Numbered from the stretch's first letter, positions 46,788 to 59,869 are shown. The stretch: DNA of 64,000 nt from Daphnia carinata (GCF_022539665.2 NC_081339.1:992001-1056000); one strand, 5' to 3'. Notes: generated by a model not told the origin, from the letters alone. Translations and numbers: made by a program.

Positions 46788-48278
46788 GTGCGTCCGGAAC
46801 TGAAAACACGGCAGTAATGAATATTAATTCAAAGAGGGCGGTCGTCCTTGGGTGGTGCGTCCTATATCTTCGTTTGCTTGTTGTTGTGTAGACTTCCCTT
46901 TTTTGTGTGTGTGTTGGGGTCTGCCCAGATTAGACAGCGAAATCAACTCGAGTCGAGATCGTAGCTGCCGGAGCAACGCGCAACCCTTTGATGATATCAA
47001 AATGCACCATCAGAGGAAAGAAAAAAAAAGGGACGAAGTTAAAAAGATCAAAGAGATACAACGAGGAAAACATGGCGCATTTGAATGGAACAAAGAAGAA
47101 GAAGAAGCGGCTTCATATCTGAACACAACGCGATGCGGTTGCGATGAAACGGCCCCACGCAAACACAACGCACAGCACAAACGGCCATGGCATTTCAATA
47201 TCGTATTTCCTATACAAGCGATAACCCTCTAATGTCTAATCGATGTTTATTGAACGTACCAAGTCTCATTTCGAACTCTGCCGGTTCGAAGGTGGACGAG
47301 ACTGGACAGTCATCAAGTTCCGTCTCGTTCCTTTGGGTCGCATTCTCTTCTCGTTTCCGCGTCCTTTCACGTCCACTGAAATGAGCGGCTTCACTCTCTA
47401 CAACACGCGCTGCAGTGGAGTGCCGAACGCTGTCCCTGTATAGTCACGGTCCGCTTGTTTTGCTTTCCACCACCGACATTTCTCCCTCCTCTTTCCTCCC
47501 TTTTATGCAACTACCGTAGATTCAATCTATTCACTTTTTTTTCAACTCTTATTTTTTCTTTTCCTTTCTATTATTATTCTGTGTTATTAGAGTGAGCGAC
47601 GGGCGAATGCTGCATAAATTGATAACAACCAAAACTCATTTAGTTTCGGATCGGTTTCTTTTCAATATGCGACTGTGTGGCGTTGGAGCGTGCGACCGTC
47701 GTGTGCGGCGTCGGCCATTGTGACGTAACGCGAATCAAAGTCAATGCCTTTTTTCTCTGCTCTGTGTGGAAACTGTCAATAGTTTCTGATTGAACTTCCC
47801 ATTTCATCGCCAACAAAAGACACGGGGTGGGGTCGTCGATCCCACGGTTTTTCACCCTCCCCCCGTGTTCCCAATCGTCAAAAGAGAAAAAAAAGGCGAC
47901 AACAGTAAGGCCCTGATCCGCATTTCTCACGATGATGGAAACGTCACATTTGAAACGCCTCACATTCTGACGTTTATCGCCTAGAGAATAAACCTGCGAC
48001 TATTGAGATATTTCCAAGTCGCTTTGATGGACACAAGAATTCTCGGTTTTGGGTAGAGGACTAGAGAAAACAAAATCGGGCGTGTTATTTGTAAGAAAAA
48101 GAGAAGAGAGGCACACGCATTTGTAGGTCAATGTTTATCTTAGTGGGTAATCTTCAAAGAATGCGAGGTATGAGACCATGAGACGTGCTTACTTGTAAAT
48201 TTATACGACTTAGGACGAGTTAACTTGGAACCTCTCACCTGATGGACAATGACGACAGAAAGTAAATGTTGATTTTAG
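46788..48278. other. Mostly noncoding with open segments
   Basis: A Lys/Glu-rich open frame runs to 47232 after a pyrimidine-rich CCCAG at about 46927. Another open segment at 47243-47443 is open on both strands. No family is recognised and no joins could be made. Confidence 0.3.
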
Positions 48279-48499
48279 TTCGCCTCTATGCGTATTGCGG
48301 CTGTGGGAAAGAGCCGAAAGAATGGGAGTCCCATCACTCTGCATTTTCAGACGGTACACCTGAACGTTTTCGCAACAGTAGCAACTGCGACAGCTGGCCA
48401 AAGAACGCCACGACCCCATCACGCAAGTCAAAACGAATGCCCAGTTTGGCGAAGAGCAGCCCGTGTCACACGAGTAACAAGACAGTAGAAACAAGATGA
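48279..48499 (+). CDS. Candidate terminal exon, Ser/Lys-rich
   Basis: After a TTGATTTTAG acceptor one frame stays open for 72 codons to TGA at 48497-48499. It begins RLYAYCGCGKEP and continues with Ser/Thr/Arg-rich sequence (TTPSRKSKRMPSLAKSS). The composition suits a disordered C terminus. A second frame is also open for most of the length, so the frame choice is uncertain. Confidence 0.25.
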
Positions 48500-50726
48500 A
48501 GATAAACTGTTGGAGGCTATACAGACAGACAACATATACGCACACACAAACAGTAGTAAGCCCATGACCAAACAAAAGATTTACCTGTGATTTAGTAGGG
48601 AAAAAGAAAGAGAAGCATCTTTTGACCCGTCTCTTTTCTGCTGGAACTTGTTTCTTCGAACCATATGTCAACTGGCCACATGAAATTCTTTGTTTTCTTC
48701 TCCTTGTCCTTTTCTATTTTTCTTTATTTAAAGTTGCTCATTTTTTCTTTCTTTCTTTCTTTCTTGTTGTTTAGACTTGTCGTCCGTCCTTTTTTGGAAA
48801 CCGGACAAGTTTTTTTCTCGATGCACTTTCCACGTTTCAAAATGAATTCACTTCTAACATCCCGCCCTTTAGATCTCCTTTTCTTTTCAATGTTTTGTAC
48901 AAGAAAAAAAAGAAGTAAGAGCGGCAGCACACTAGAAAACAGTGATGAATGACTTTGAAACTGCCCTGACTGGGCCGGTAGCCGAGTTGTCCAGCTCCTG
49001 CTTCACTGTCTCCTTGTTTGGAACTTTGTCCAGAATAACAAAAAGAAAAGAAAATCGTTCTTCTTGGCTTCTCATTCTCTCCTTCACATGACCGTACAAT
49101 TACACAGCACTGTGCCTCTCTTCTTATTTCAATCTTCTCTTACTTTATAGGCGTTATGAGACGTTGACAAATGTTTTCGCTATTATCTATTATAGCGTCA
49201 TGCCGCGTTCGTCCCAGCACTGCTGTTCCATGTAACTCGTGTCAATCTGTCCCACTTTTCTCCCATTATCTTCCACATGTTTCAGATTGGTGTTGCCTGG
49301 CTGCTGTGTTCTTGCATTACACACGGAAATTGATCAACTATAGAAAGGCGTTTGTCGTGTACGCGTTTTGATTTCGCATTTGATCGCTAAAAACATTTTT
49401 GCATGTCGGAATTTTAGTGCTAGATGCGCAGTTTTCTTACGTCTGCGTGTGTGCCAAATGTTTTCAGCCGCTGTGCCGATTATAGTCAAGGTATTTCATG
49501 TTTTGTGAAGACACGTCATTAACACCAGTGGTCGATTGCTTTCAAGTCTTTGCATTTTTGTTCTTTGCTTTTTGTCCTACTTTTCAATCGTCTAAAAATA
49601 ACACAGATATATTGTAATGGAATTTATTCCCAATTCTTTTAAATATGGGATTGAATTTTGTCTTTAGCCCAGCTGTAATTTACGATGACGGGGTTAAATA
49701 AAAACAATGTAGCACATCGTGTCAGCAGTTCTCGACGAACGGGGCCTACCAACCCGAAACTACTGGATTTCATTACAATCTATGGAACGTCGAATAACCC
49801 CCAACGTGTTGGCGCATACATAACAACATCGGCTGCGCTTTTAGTTATAACACCGATGGTGTGGCTGTTTTCCTTCAAAGCAAAATGTCTTCAACGTGTG
49901 GAACTAATTCTTTCTTTATTACACATCTTGAATGCTCCCAGTCAGTGTTTCTCTTTTGTTTTCGGAAAATCTCGGATGGTTTACAGGTGCTGACTATTTG
50001 AAGCTTTACGTTCTCGGTTGATGGACATGCGAATGGAATAAGCGAAAGATTACCTCCATTCCCCCCCCCCCCTTAATTTTTCTTTTCTTGTTGCATTAAT
50101 AATGTACGAGCGAGTCAAAGTTAAAATACAAAATTTTTATGTAAAAAATATCGGTGGGGTAATATTCTATATTAGTATGGCTCTTGCGTGTGTCAGCACG
50201 AACGCCTACAGCTGGATTTCTTTCACCCCGCTTACACTGTTGCCTCTTGAAATGAATGACTTGTGATTTACACACGCAGCTGATTAATAGATATATGCAG
50301 GCACACACAAGGCATAGTCCATGTTATTTTTTTTAAAGGAAACTACACGCACGCGGTGATCGACACGCGAAGGCGCACGCGCAACCCATCAGCGGCAAAC
50401 TCAAAAAGATTCAAGTTCAGGATGAGAACCCAACGGCTTATATAAAGAGAGAATCTATGCAAATGTCTTCTTTCTATATTCCGTTCTGTTTTTTTCAATA
50501 CCACGTTGAATGATTTTTACTTCAATCAACTAGTCGTATAAGCTGACATGATTCTTCTCCAAAGAGCGACTCGATGCTGGAACGGAATAAAACATTTTCC
50601 ATAAACGGAAGCGAATAATAAACGAAAAAAAAAGAAAGAAAGAAGTCAACATAGAAGTACATCGACCACAAAGACGAGGGGTTACTGTCAAGACACGAGC
50701 CGATGCACTTGCCTCATTTGCTACAG
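48500..50726. other. Noncoding, nothing recognised
   Basis: T-rich DNA with a run of 12 C at 50061-50072. No gene identified. Confidence 0.4.
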
Positions 50727-50848
50727 GAGCAACTGGGCACGGAGAGTGGAGAAAGGAACCGGAGCATACGAGATGAGGGAAGTCAAGTTGATGTAGAACA
50801 ACATCCGATGAGCGGAGATTTTCTTGCGGAAGAGCTCAACCGTGTTGG
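50727..50848 (+). CDS. Candidate exon, acidic/hydrophilic
   Basis: A TTTGCTACAG acceptor precedes it and a GTATGC donor follows. Between them are 40 codons plus two bases reading EQLGTESGERNRSIRDEG, then QVDVEQHPMSGDFLAEELNR. It ends in phase 2, while the next candidate at 51209 begins in phase 0, so the two do not join directly. Confidence 0.3.
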
Positions 50849-51208
50849 GTATGCCTTCCCTTATTTCTTTTTCCTTTTTGGCACGGGGATGGAGAGAGAG
50901 AGAAGCAAAGTGGATGGACCGAAAACAGTTGGAGGTCCGTTGCCCTGTTGTCAGTGCTAAATAGCGGGGGCCGGACACCCCGTCGACCCATCAACGTTCC
51001 TGCAAAAAAAAGAAAGCCTTTTTCTTTCTTCTTCTTCTACTAACTTGTCTGAGATGAAGGGTGAATGTAAGAAGCAGAAAAGGGACTCGGTGCGGAAAGG
51101 TTTTCTTTCATATAAGGGAAGAAAACCGCTTCCAACCAATATGGTTTCCTTCAGGTTTTGGGAGACTACATACAAGAAAATTTCCCCCTTTTCCCTCCCC
51201 TGTCTTAG

Positions 51209-51351
51209 CACCAGAGGAGAACCAAGACGCAACTGAACGTGAACGACACGAACCCCAAGTTGGGTGAGAAGAAATTGTGCCGTGCGAGCTCCGACAGCGC
51301 ATCGTCAGAACGCCCTGGCAGAGACCCGGATCAACAGCAGATCGAATCGAG
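51209..51351 (+). CDS. Candidate internal exon, Ser/basic-rich
   Basis: One of the best splice contexts in the gene-poor region: a TTTTCCCTCCCCTGTCTTAG acceptor and a GTAAAG donor. The 143 bases give 47 open codons plus two (RRTKTQLNVNDTNPKLGEKK, LCRASSDSASSERPGRDPDQ). The reading resembles a phosphorylatable linker in a cytoskeletal or signalling protein. The family is not recognised. Confidence 0.38.
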
Positions 51352-54242
51352 GTAAAGTTGGTCTGGTGGAAGGGCCATCGGAGTGTCAGTGTGTCAAAGC
51401 GAGGGAGGAAGAAAGAAAAGAAAAAATGGGAGGCGAGGCCATCAACACCCCACCAGAAAGCAATAACATTCTTTTGACTATTTTCCTGCGTCTTTTTACC
51501 TCATGATGTTTTGTTTCTTTTATCCATCTTCCTCAAGCATTTTCTCTTTCTTGAACATTCCCTCACCACCCAACTAACCCCCTAACCCACAACCACACAA
51601 CAAAGAGAATAATGGTGTCTTGCGGTGGGCCTTGGCAATGGGGGCGACATTACACTTTACAGAATATCAGCATAACAATAGAAAAAACACGTATACACCT
51701 GTTGGTCTGTTAAGACTTGGGGCAAACGTCTACCTGACTAAGGGGGAAACGAAATGAAAGGATAGAAGGGAAAAGTTCCTAAAATGCAATCAAAGTCCAG
51801 TTAGCCTTTGCGACCGTCACGACGGACATAAAAGAGCAGCAAGTGTGGCTGATGGTGAGGGGTTAGAATACATTGCGGCACAGACTCAGCTTTATTCTAT
51901 GGATCCCTATTTTTCATGACCCCCCTTGAAGGCGAAATATTGGGTCTGGGTGATGAATGTCTTTTCTACCCTTATTTTTCAGTCTACGCGTGCGCTTATA
52001 ATCCATGCTATTGTTTCGTCGAAGGCAACACCTTTTCCCCTCTTTTTTTCTCTTAGCTCGATTGCTGTATGTTCCATCTCGATCGCCGCTGCGATGGAAC
52101 AATAGAAAAGAATAGGGTGGCAACTAGAAGAAGAGGGGAGAGCATCATTAATCAGCTACGATGTCTTGTGCTCTCAACGTCCACATAGAAATCTACTCAC
52201 CTAATGAATGCATTTTGGCTTCAATGGCTCATTCTAGTATTATATTGTTTCTTTTCCCTCGATTCGGCAATGAAAACAAATGAAGATCATTCCAATACTG
52301 TAGCCGCTTTGCGTTTAATGGGTAGATGAGGTAGTTGATCACCGCGGGCCCACGGACAGCAGCACGGACCAAAAAGCCAAGGGGAGCCTTTGTCGATTAC
52401 ATCCCCAAAATCTCACGTATAGTCCATAGCAGCCGAAAGAAAAAGAAGAAACACAAGAACAATCAAACAACTCTTTATCCTTCTCTCCTTCGCTTGTCTG
52501 CCATTCCTGTTTGATGTTGCGCAATATCTATCATCGATCGGGCCTTTCCTTATTTTTCCTTTCTCCCAACACGAAATGAAAAACGAAATGCTCAAATCGC
52601 ATGAAGAAGCCGCAAAACTTGAAGCCGACATTAAAGTAAACCTAGCGTTACCTGCCTATGTCTACCTGATAAGAGGGAAATAAAACTTTTCCTGTGCAGC
52701 ATGTGGACGTTTACATGTATCCCATCTGACGTCTTAAATCTACTGCGATCCGACAGTTTTTATACTGGTTCTGTCAGTCATGTTTTTCGTTCGTTTATTT
52801 TCTTCTTGCTCCTTTATACACAACGCGCTCGTTTTAATATTTATTTTTTTATTTGGCCTATCATTTATATTGCTGCGTGTAAACTTAAAGACGTCCGAGC
52901 CATATACGTTGTTTTGGACAAGAGCCCAATGACCAAAACATGGACCAACGCCGACTATTTTCGGTTGCCTGTTTTGTTTGTTGTTTGTCCTCCTCTCTTT
53001 CCCCCCTTTTCTTCGTATTGTTTTATTTCCTTTCATGTTGTGTATAGTCGTGTCTGACTTTTCGAGTAGCCCAATCGAACTCGTTCTGCTGGTAGTTTCT
53101 TCAGACTCCTCATATTGTTCGTGTGCACATCATCCAATGCGAGTTAGGCGGGTGGACGTTTGACATGTAGGCCCATAACAAATGAAAAGAAATGAGAAAG
53201 AAACTGCGCATGCAATATGATGGTCGTCGAACTCGCTTGCAATCGATATCGAATAATACTTTTGATCTTCCTTTCTATATAGGATTCCCTCACTCGATGT
53301 CACATCGTTTCTGGCCGCTTAGGTTTTATCTTCGATGAATTGTGCCCACTATCCCAAAGTCAACCAGTACGATATATTTCTTTGATTATTATTATTGTTT
53401 TATGTTTCTAGATTATTATTATATTTTTTTTTACGAGGGCAGGCCCCATGGCTGCAGGTCATTGACGAAGGAAGAGGCTTCTCCTTTCACTGTGTGTTGT
53501 GTGTAAGCGCATACAGAACAGACACACACACACACACACTGGGGCCTCTTTTAACTCAGCCATTCCAGCAGCCAAAGCCGTCAGTAGACGGGCAGCAGTC
53601 GAGCTGTTCACTACGTTTCTTTTCCTCTCTGTTACTGTTATTCGTTTCACCAGGTTATTGAAACTCGGATTTTTTGAGGCCAATAGCAGACGATTATTTT
53701 CAAATACTCTGCCAGTTTGTGTTGAGTTGTGCCAGTGTTTCGTGTGTTTGTTTTTTTCTCGTGAGTGAAACCTGCCAATGTGAAAAAAGGGGGAATTGCG
53801 GCTGCCATGCATAGAGAAAAGAAAAGATAAAGATTTGAAACGCAGAGCTTATCCTAGTGATCCCCGACTATCAATTAAAAGTGATTGAATGACTGATTCC
53901 AGAACACGACGTGAGAAAGACTAACTTGGTCAAGTGTGAACCTATTGGCCCTCTCCATACGCTTTCAGTTCTACAAAATAATCAATCACATAAAAACAAA
54001 AATAAACATTACAGAAAAAACGTCAAATTTTTTTAAACACAAAAAAAACCTCAAGGTCTTTTTATCGTTTTTTTTCTAATTCGATTTCTTTTGATCGATT
54101 TCAATCGCCTCGTGTCTCGCTTGCTTTTCGTCTGCTGGGCGCCAAATTGGTGAGTCGCCTTTATCGACAGATCGGATTAACATCGGTGTCGAATCTCTTG
54201 TTAGTTTTTTTTTTTTGCTGCAATTGGAATTTTCCTCATCAG
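51352..54242. other. Noncoding, with microsatellite and a possible coiled-coil exon end
   Basis: An (AC)9 run lies at 53522-53539. A short segment at 52577-52633 reads as a coiled-coil-like peptide (EMLKSHEEAAKLEADIK) just before a GTAAAC donor, but no acceptor precedes it. Nothing else recognised. Confidence 0.35.
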
Positions 54243-54347
54243 TTGTCCGTCACGGGCTACCAATCTTTAAAAAGATTTCAATCACAACGACGCAGTTACG
54301 AAGAAATAAGAACAACCAGAGCAGCTCGATCTGATTTTGATTACGAG
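54243..54347 (+). CDS. Candidate internal exon, Arg/Ser-rich
   Basis: A good TTTTCCTCATCAG acceptor and a consensus GAG/GTGAGT donor enclose exactly 35 open codons in phase 0 at both ends (LSVTGYQSLKRFQSQRRSY, EEIRTTRAARSDFDYE). This is the most convincing isolated exon on the plus strand in the 20-59 kb stretch. The family is not recognised. Confidence 0.42.
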
Positions 54348-56784
54348 GTGAGTCACTTGAATTCTTCTTTTTCCCCCACTACTTCATTGTCGTTTCAATG
54401 TTTGAGAGAGAGTTGGCCATTTTACGGCCAACTGACAAGCTCGAGAAATTTCCCAACAAAAATTCTAAGTGAAACGCACAAAAAAAAAACGTGTAAAAGA
54501 ATTTTCAAAGCTCAAAAACTATGTGTGATGGATTGCAACGACTAGTTTTTGTAGCCTTGTTATGATCACCTTTTGTGATATTTAGTTTTGAAAGAGAACA
54601 AAAAAAAAATGCTGTTGCTATCTACGTCCAATTTTCATCATTTCTGTCCAACTCCGCGTCGGGTAGCCATTGCGAACCAGTAGGGGGGAAGGGAGACAAT
54701 CCGCCATTTTTTTGCAGACATTGGGTGGGAAGAATGTCGCCACCAAAATGGACAACATGAATCTTTTATTGTTTCGTTTCATTCTCCTTGTTTATGTTTG
54801 TCCACAATGTTAAAACCGTGAAATTGCAAAACCGCGTGACAGTTTGTCTGTGTTTAATTTTTAAAAATCAAAGTGTAACATTGGGAGAGTTGAAATTACG
54901 AGGGAATGTGTTGCATAAGAAAATCCAGGTAGTTCTCTCCTCTGAAAAAAAAACTCATTTTCTCCCCCTCCCAAATAGAAGAAGAGTGCGTGGAATAATA
55001 TAAAAAGGGATTGGGTCGTTTGTGCCACAACAGTTATAGATTTACAGGCCATCCTAGTTCTTATTCTTTTCCTTTTTTTTCAATAAGAAAAAAATCCAAT
55101 GACGAGTCGGCGGCCTCGATTGGAAAGGTCCGAACATCGTCCCGCTTTCCCAGTTCATCCTCGTAAATCAAAGTCACTTCGACATCAACTGACACTCTTT
55201 TTTCCTTTTGTTTTTTTAAATAGTTTTCTTTTTCCTCCCCAAAAAGAAAGAGGCCGTTGTCTTTTTAAGAACAAAAAATAAAAAAGAATCCCCTTTTTCT
55301 GAAACGCCATCGGGACATGTGCTCCGCTTATTATCACCAGACTTGTCTGATTAGTTCTCCCTCTCTTTATGGCCCCGTGATTTTTGAAATCTATTCAGGC
55401 GAGGGAGTTGGGATCGTTTCTTTTTTGAATATTTTAAATTTTCTTTTTGAATTCTTTAAACAGACGAGTTGTGTAATTCATTGTTCTCTCCTATACCAAG
55501 AGCTAAATGTTGACGGTTGTAATAGCTGATTTTCTGTTCACGTTCATTAAGGACTCGTTCGCTTCTGTTCTCTCTGCTCTTGGTGTAACGAGTTCCCCTC
55601 CTAAACTTCTTTTATGTTTTTTAATGAAATTGGCCTTTTTTGAGCTGGGCAAAATTCTTAGTTTAAATCCGCAAAGGTCTTTTAACAATGAGAAGAAGTT
55701 TGGGTTCAGACTGCGGGTCATTTCAGCTGGCCGAAATGCACCCGCAGTATGTCCCTAGGCAAGAGAATTAGATTCCACTTTAAAAGAAGAATAGGGGGGA
55801 GGTGTAGGACAGACTTTGCCGACCGAGGGTAGGAAAAAAAGAGGAACGTCAGTAACCGAAAAAAAAAACTAGAGGGAAGAAATCCTAATCCATCTTCGTC
55901 TTCTCTTGTACCGCGCGCGCGCGCCGCTCCGTCTTTTCTCTTTTGATTTCGTTTTCTTTCTCCCTTCATCTTTTGCCCAGTCAAAAAAAAAATAAATTCT
56001 TGAAAAAAAAATATGGGGAATGTGTGGCAAAGAGAAATCAGTACCTTGACACGTCATAGCAACTAGCTCTCCTCCAGTACATTTTTTTGTTTATGTAGAA
56101 AAGGAGAAAGAAAACTTGATGAACGTGCGTAGTACAACTCGATTGTTCCAATGCGATGAAGAAGAAAATACCCGGTGTGTCTGTAACATAATCTGATTTT
56201 TATCCCCATCGGAATTTTTGTTTTATTCATTCGAGAGGAGAATAACATTTTTGTGGAATTGAACAGGGTTAATTTTTGAAATTCTGTTGAGGGGGATCGT
56301 GTAGAAATTAGTTGGGAGCTTTTTGTTTGCATTTGTTTGGCTCTTTTTTGCGGCGTTTGGTGGTAAGGGCGTGTATTAATAGGGCAGGAAGTAGCAGCTA
56401 GGAGGAGGGAGAGAAACTCAAGAGACCCGCTTTTTTTTTTCCTTCTTCGTTTGATGTTTTACAGCTTGAGAGGTACCACTGGCCTGTCGAGGGATGATGG
56501 AGAAATATATTTTTTTAAAAATCCCATTGGGTTTTTCTTTTTTCTTCTTCACATATTCAAATGACTAGTCAGCCATTTTTCTTTGGGGGCCACCACGGTC
56601 GTAGACGTTCTCACGTTTCCGGTAATAAGTCTTTTTATTATTTCTCGTGTTGTTGACTGACCTTCCCTCTTTCTAAAAGCGAAAACCCTTTTCTTTCTTT
56701 TTTGGAATAATCTAACTCTTTTAATCTGAGATCCATTAAGCGCCAGTCGGTATTTAAAAATTTAAATTATATATTTAAATTAAA
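54348..56784. other. Noncoding, nothing recognised
   Basis: A/T-rich DNA with many homopolymer runs and a (GC)-rich CGCGCGCGC patch at about 55912-55922. No gene identified. Confidence 0.4.
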
Positions 56785-57028
56785 TGTTTTAGGTATAAAT
56801 AATATGTTTGAGTAATATACAGTCATTGTTGTGTATTATTTTCACACAGCAACAAACAATAACAACTTTATATTGCTAAAACCGTTCTAATAACAATTAG
56901 AATGATTGCTTGTTTTAGGTATAAATAATATATTTGAGTAATATAAAGTCGTTATTGTTTGTTGCGGTGTGAAAATAATACAAAATAACAACTTTATATT
57001 ACTCAAACATATTGTTATACCTAAAACA
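56785..57028. mobile_element. Foldback/MITE-like element, 244 bp
   Basis: The left end TGTTTTAGGTATAA and following bases (56785-56819) are the inverted complement of the right end (about 56992-57028, finishing CCTAAAACA). A third copy of the left arm starts at 56911. Two inner segments, near 56833-56875 and 56935-56981, are also reverse complements of each other (GTGTGAAAATAATAC on one arm). There is no coding capacity. A target-site duplication is not clear. Confidence 0.65.
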
Positions 57029-59829
57029 AACAATTATTGCTATAATTATCATTGCTGCAAAATGCAGTTCAAAATGAAAAGCTAACAGTTAATAGTAATA
57101 ATAATGGTTTTTTTTACATTTTGGAACACAAAATTAAAAATGTGAGAAAATGAGTGAGAGAGAGTGGGAAAATGGCAAAACATTGCAAGGAAAATGCAAG
57201 TTGAAATCAAGAGCAAAATGCAAACGACTTATGCAAAGTAGAAAGAGAGAAGATTAGCGAGTTGAGGGATTTGCTACTCGCAAGTTTAATAGTTGGAGAG
57301 AAATCTGGGTTGCTCCGTTCTATCGCAGACATCAAATGCGATGCGTAATGCACGTAATGAATGAGATCACAACCAGTTGGGGAAAAGTGCATTCGCATCG
57401 CGCAGTCACCGCACACACACACACATATCCCGCGTAGTTCTGCTACACTTATGGTAGGACTGGGAGGAGTGGTCACTTATGGGAGGAGTGGGAGAGAAAC
57501 AAGAAAAAGGAAACCTGTTTCCAAATGTTTTTATTTTGTGTTTTTGTTTTCAAGGTTTTAACGTTATTCATCTTGCGTCCGTTGCGTCTTCGGAACTCGA
57601 AAATAAAATAAATAAATGCGTACACACACACACACACACGCAGGTACACGCGAGAGAATGAGAAACAAAAGGCTGGTCTGATTTATTTTTCTTTCGTTCT
57701 TTTGATTTGTTTTCCTTTTGTTTTATTTATTTGATAATAACTACAAGTTTCCAGGGTTTGTTTTGTGTTTTGAAATTTCTAGCCGGGACAACCGGATCGC
57801 CGAGTAAAAATCGTGATCAAGATTAAAAGAAATAAAAAAAATGAATAAATATATTTTGATACAGACAAATATAAACAGCAACAAGCTTAACAGAGCGAGA
57901 GAAGCATCTACATATTGGGAAAATAGACACAAAAGGACAACAGCAACAAATTGCTAGTCATTCGACAAGAGAAGTTATTTTCATTTGCTTTTGTGGGGTG
58001 TAACTTTGCGCGTTTATTTCTTTACATGACATAAATTGGCGAATCCTAGTAGGTCCCATCGATTGAACGCAAAAGCGAGTTGAGTTGGCGGTTTAGTAAC
58101 ACAATTTTATTTTAACCACAATCGGCATCTCCTTCTTGTACCATTTTTCAAAGGTAACTTCGTTTTTCCTTTCAGGCTTTTTCATCGCTTAAAAAACAAA
58201 AACAAAAAAACCGCAAGAGATTTGTTCTTTGTTTTATTTCTTATCAATGACAATCTGCGGGTGCATCAAGATGACGTCATGGCTAACAAGCAAAAACCAT
58301 TCCGGACCTGCTGTTGGTTCGGGAAATGCCGCTCCCATACGATCCCTCCTTCCTCAGATGTTTTAGTCCAACAACCGTTTCAGCCACCTAGAATTCGTTT
58401 TTTTTTTTTTTAACTTGAAAAAAACAAACAAAATAAATAAACGACCCCTTCGCTTCATCTGTCGGCCGTTTCGTTCATTCGAAATGTATTTTAAACACAA
58501 CAACAACAATGGCAAAAGCTAGACAAATAGACGCCTCTGGTGGCTATTGCCAACGTCCTGCCTAACGCACCTTGTTTTGTTTTTCTTCTCTTTCTTCAAG
58601 AAAACAAATTCACTCTCTGTAGTCTTTGAGCTGCACGTCGTTGGTTCGAAAACTTTTCGATACGATCAATGACTCCGATTGACGATTCTTTGAATTTTCG
58701 TTTGTTTCTTTATTTTCCTGCACATTTCTCGAAGCCTATGCAAAACGTGCGGCGAGCAGACGAAAGAGAGGCAACAAAAAACGGCAGGGAAGACCATTTC
58801 ATTTTAATGGCGATCAAAGTTAATTGGAAGGTGGTGAATCAACAATTCCGGCACGATTTCCTCGTACAAACTTTTGCTCGTTGCATACCCTCCGCCCTTT
58901 CCCCCTTTTTTTTCTTTTTTTTTTCTTTTTCTGTTTCAATCCACTTTAATGACAGGCCGGTTTTTATTGTTTGTCTGTCACGAATGACTGCATTTCGATG
59001 CAAGACGTTTTTTTTTAATTCATGCACCGTCTGTTAGCTGCGTCTGCCTATAGCCGCACTCACACTGTGCCATTTGTATACAGACAAACATATAAACTGC
59101 GTCGAAGCATTACGAATAAGAGAAAAATAAAAAGAATGTTCGTGATAAAAATAGTGAGTCACGTAGCTCTACATCGAGCCAGCGGTCGAGGCTCTAGATG
59201 TAGGGTTGATGTTAGTTAGTTCGAATTCATTTTAATCGGATAGGAACGGGAGAAAAGCAATTGATTGGAAAATAAAGTCATTTTACCGGTCACGATTCAG
59301 CTCGTTAGATCCGTTCGTTTATTTTTATTTTTATGATTGTTATTTTTTATAAGGGCAGCCTATGTACATATAACCTACTATATAAATTTTTTTTTTAGGT
59401 CGCCTATCCTTGCCAACCTGGACACTATTGCAATGGGTCGTTATCAAACAGCAATATCCGACAGCTACGCATTTGCCTGCGCGTGAAAGCGTGTTTTTTT
59501 TTTTCTTCTTTCTTTCTTTGTGTGCTAGCGTGATGCGGCTGCTGATAAATGCAGAGCGCACTCTGTTATACATATACATAAACCATAAGGCTCTTCTTCT
59601 GACTTTCTCCGCTTCTCATCTGGAGGTAAAGAAAAGAAATAGAGCTAATGACGTCACGCGTAACACATGTTTTGTTTTTTCAGAGCTTCTCCGGAGTAAT
59701 AACAAGAAGGCAAACGCGAGAAAATAAAAAAGAAAAATAGGCAAAATTTGCTACTCTTTTCCGCTCTTCATCCGTAAGGCTCATCAACTGTGTTCTCAAA
59801 ATAAGAAACAGAGAAAAGAATAAAATAAG
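57029..59829. other. Noncoding, with CA microsatellites
   Basis: CA runs occur at 57412-57425 and 57622-57639. A short Cys-containing open segment at 59399-59482, after a T9AG acceptor, reads AYPCQPGHYCNGS. No gene identified. Confidence 0.4.
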
Positions 59830-59855
59830 GGAGAGAGGGAGAGAGAGAGAGAGAG
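59830..59855. repeat. GA microsatellite next to the retrotransposon insertion
   Basis: An imperfect (GA)n run that ends ten bases before the target-site duplication of the LTR element. Confidence 0.8.
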
Positions 59856-59869
59856 TTGGGGAACGATAT

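Noticed and set aside
48210..48671. 153-codon minus-strand frame
   Set aside because: It overlaps a better plus-strand exon candidate and contains T-rich hydrophobic filler; no family is recognised.
54225..54262. Hammerhead-ribozyme-like CTGATGAGGAAA on the minus strand
   Set aside because: There is no stem II between the two core motifs and no flanking helices.
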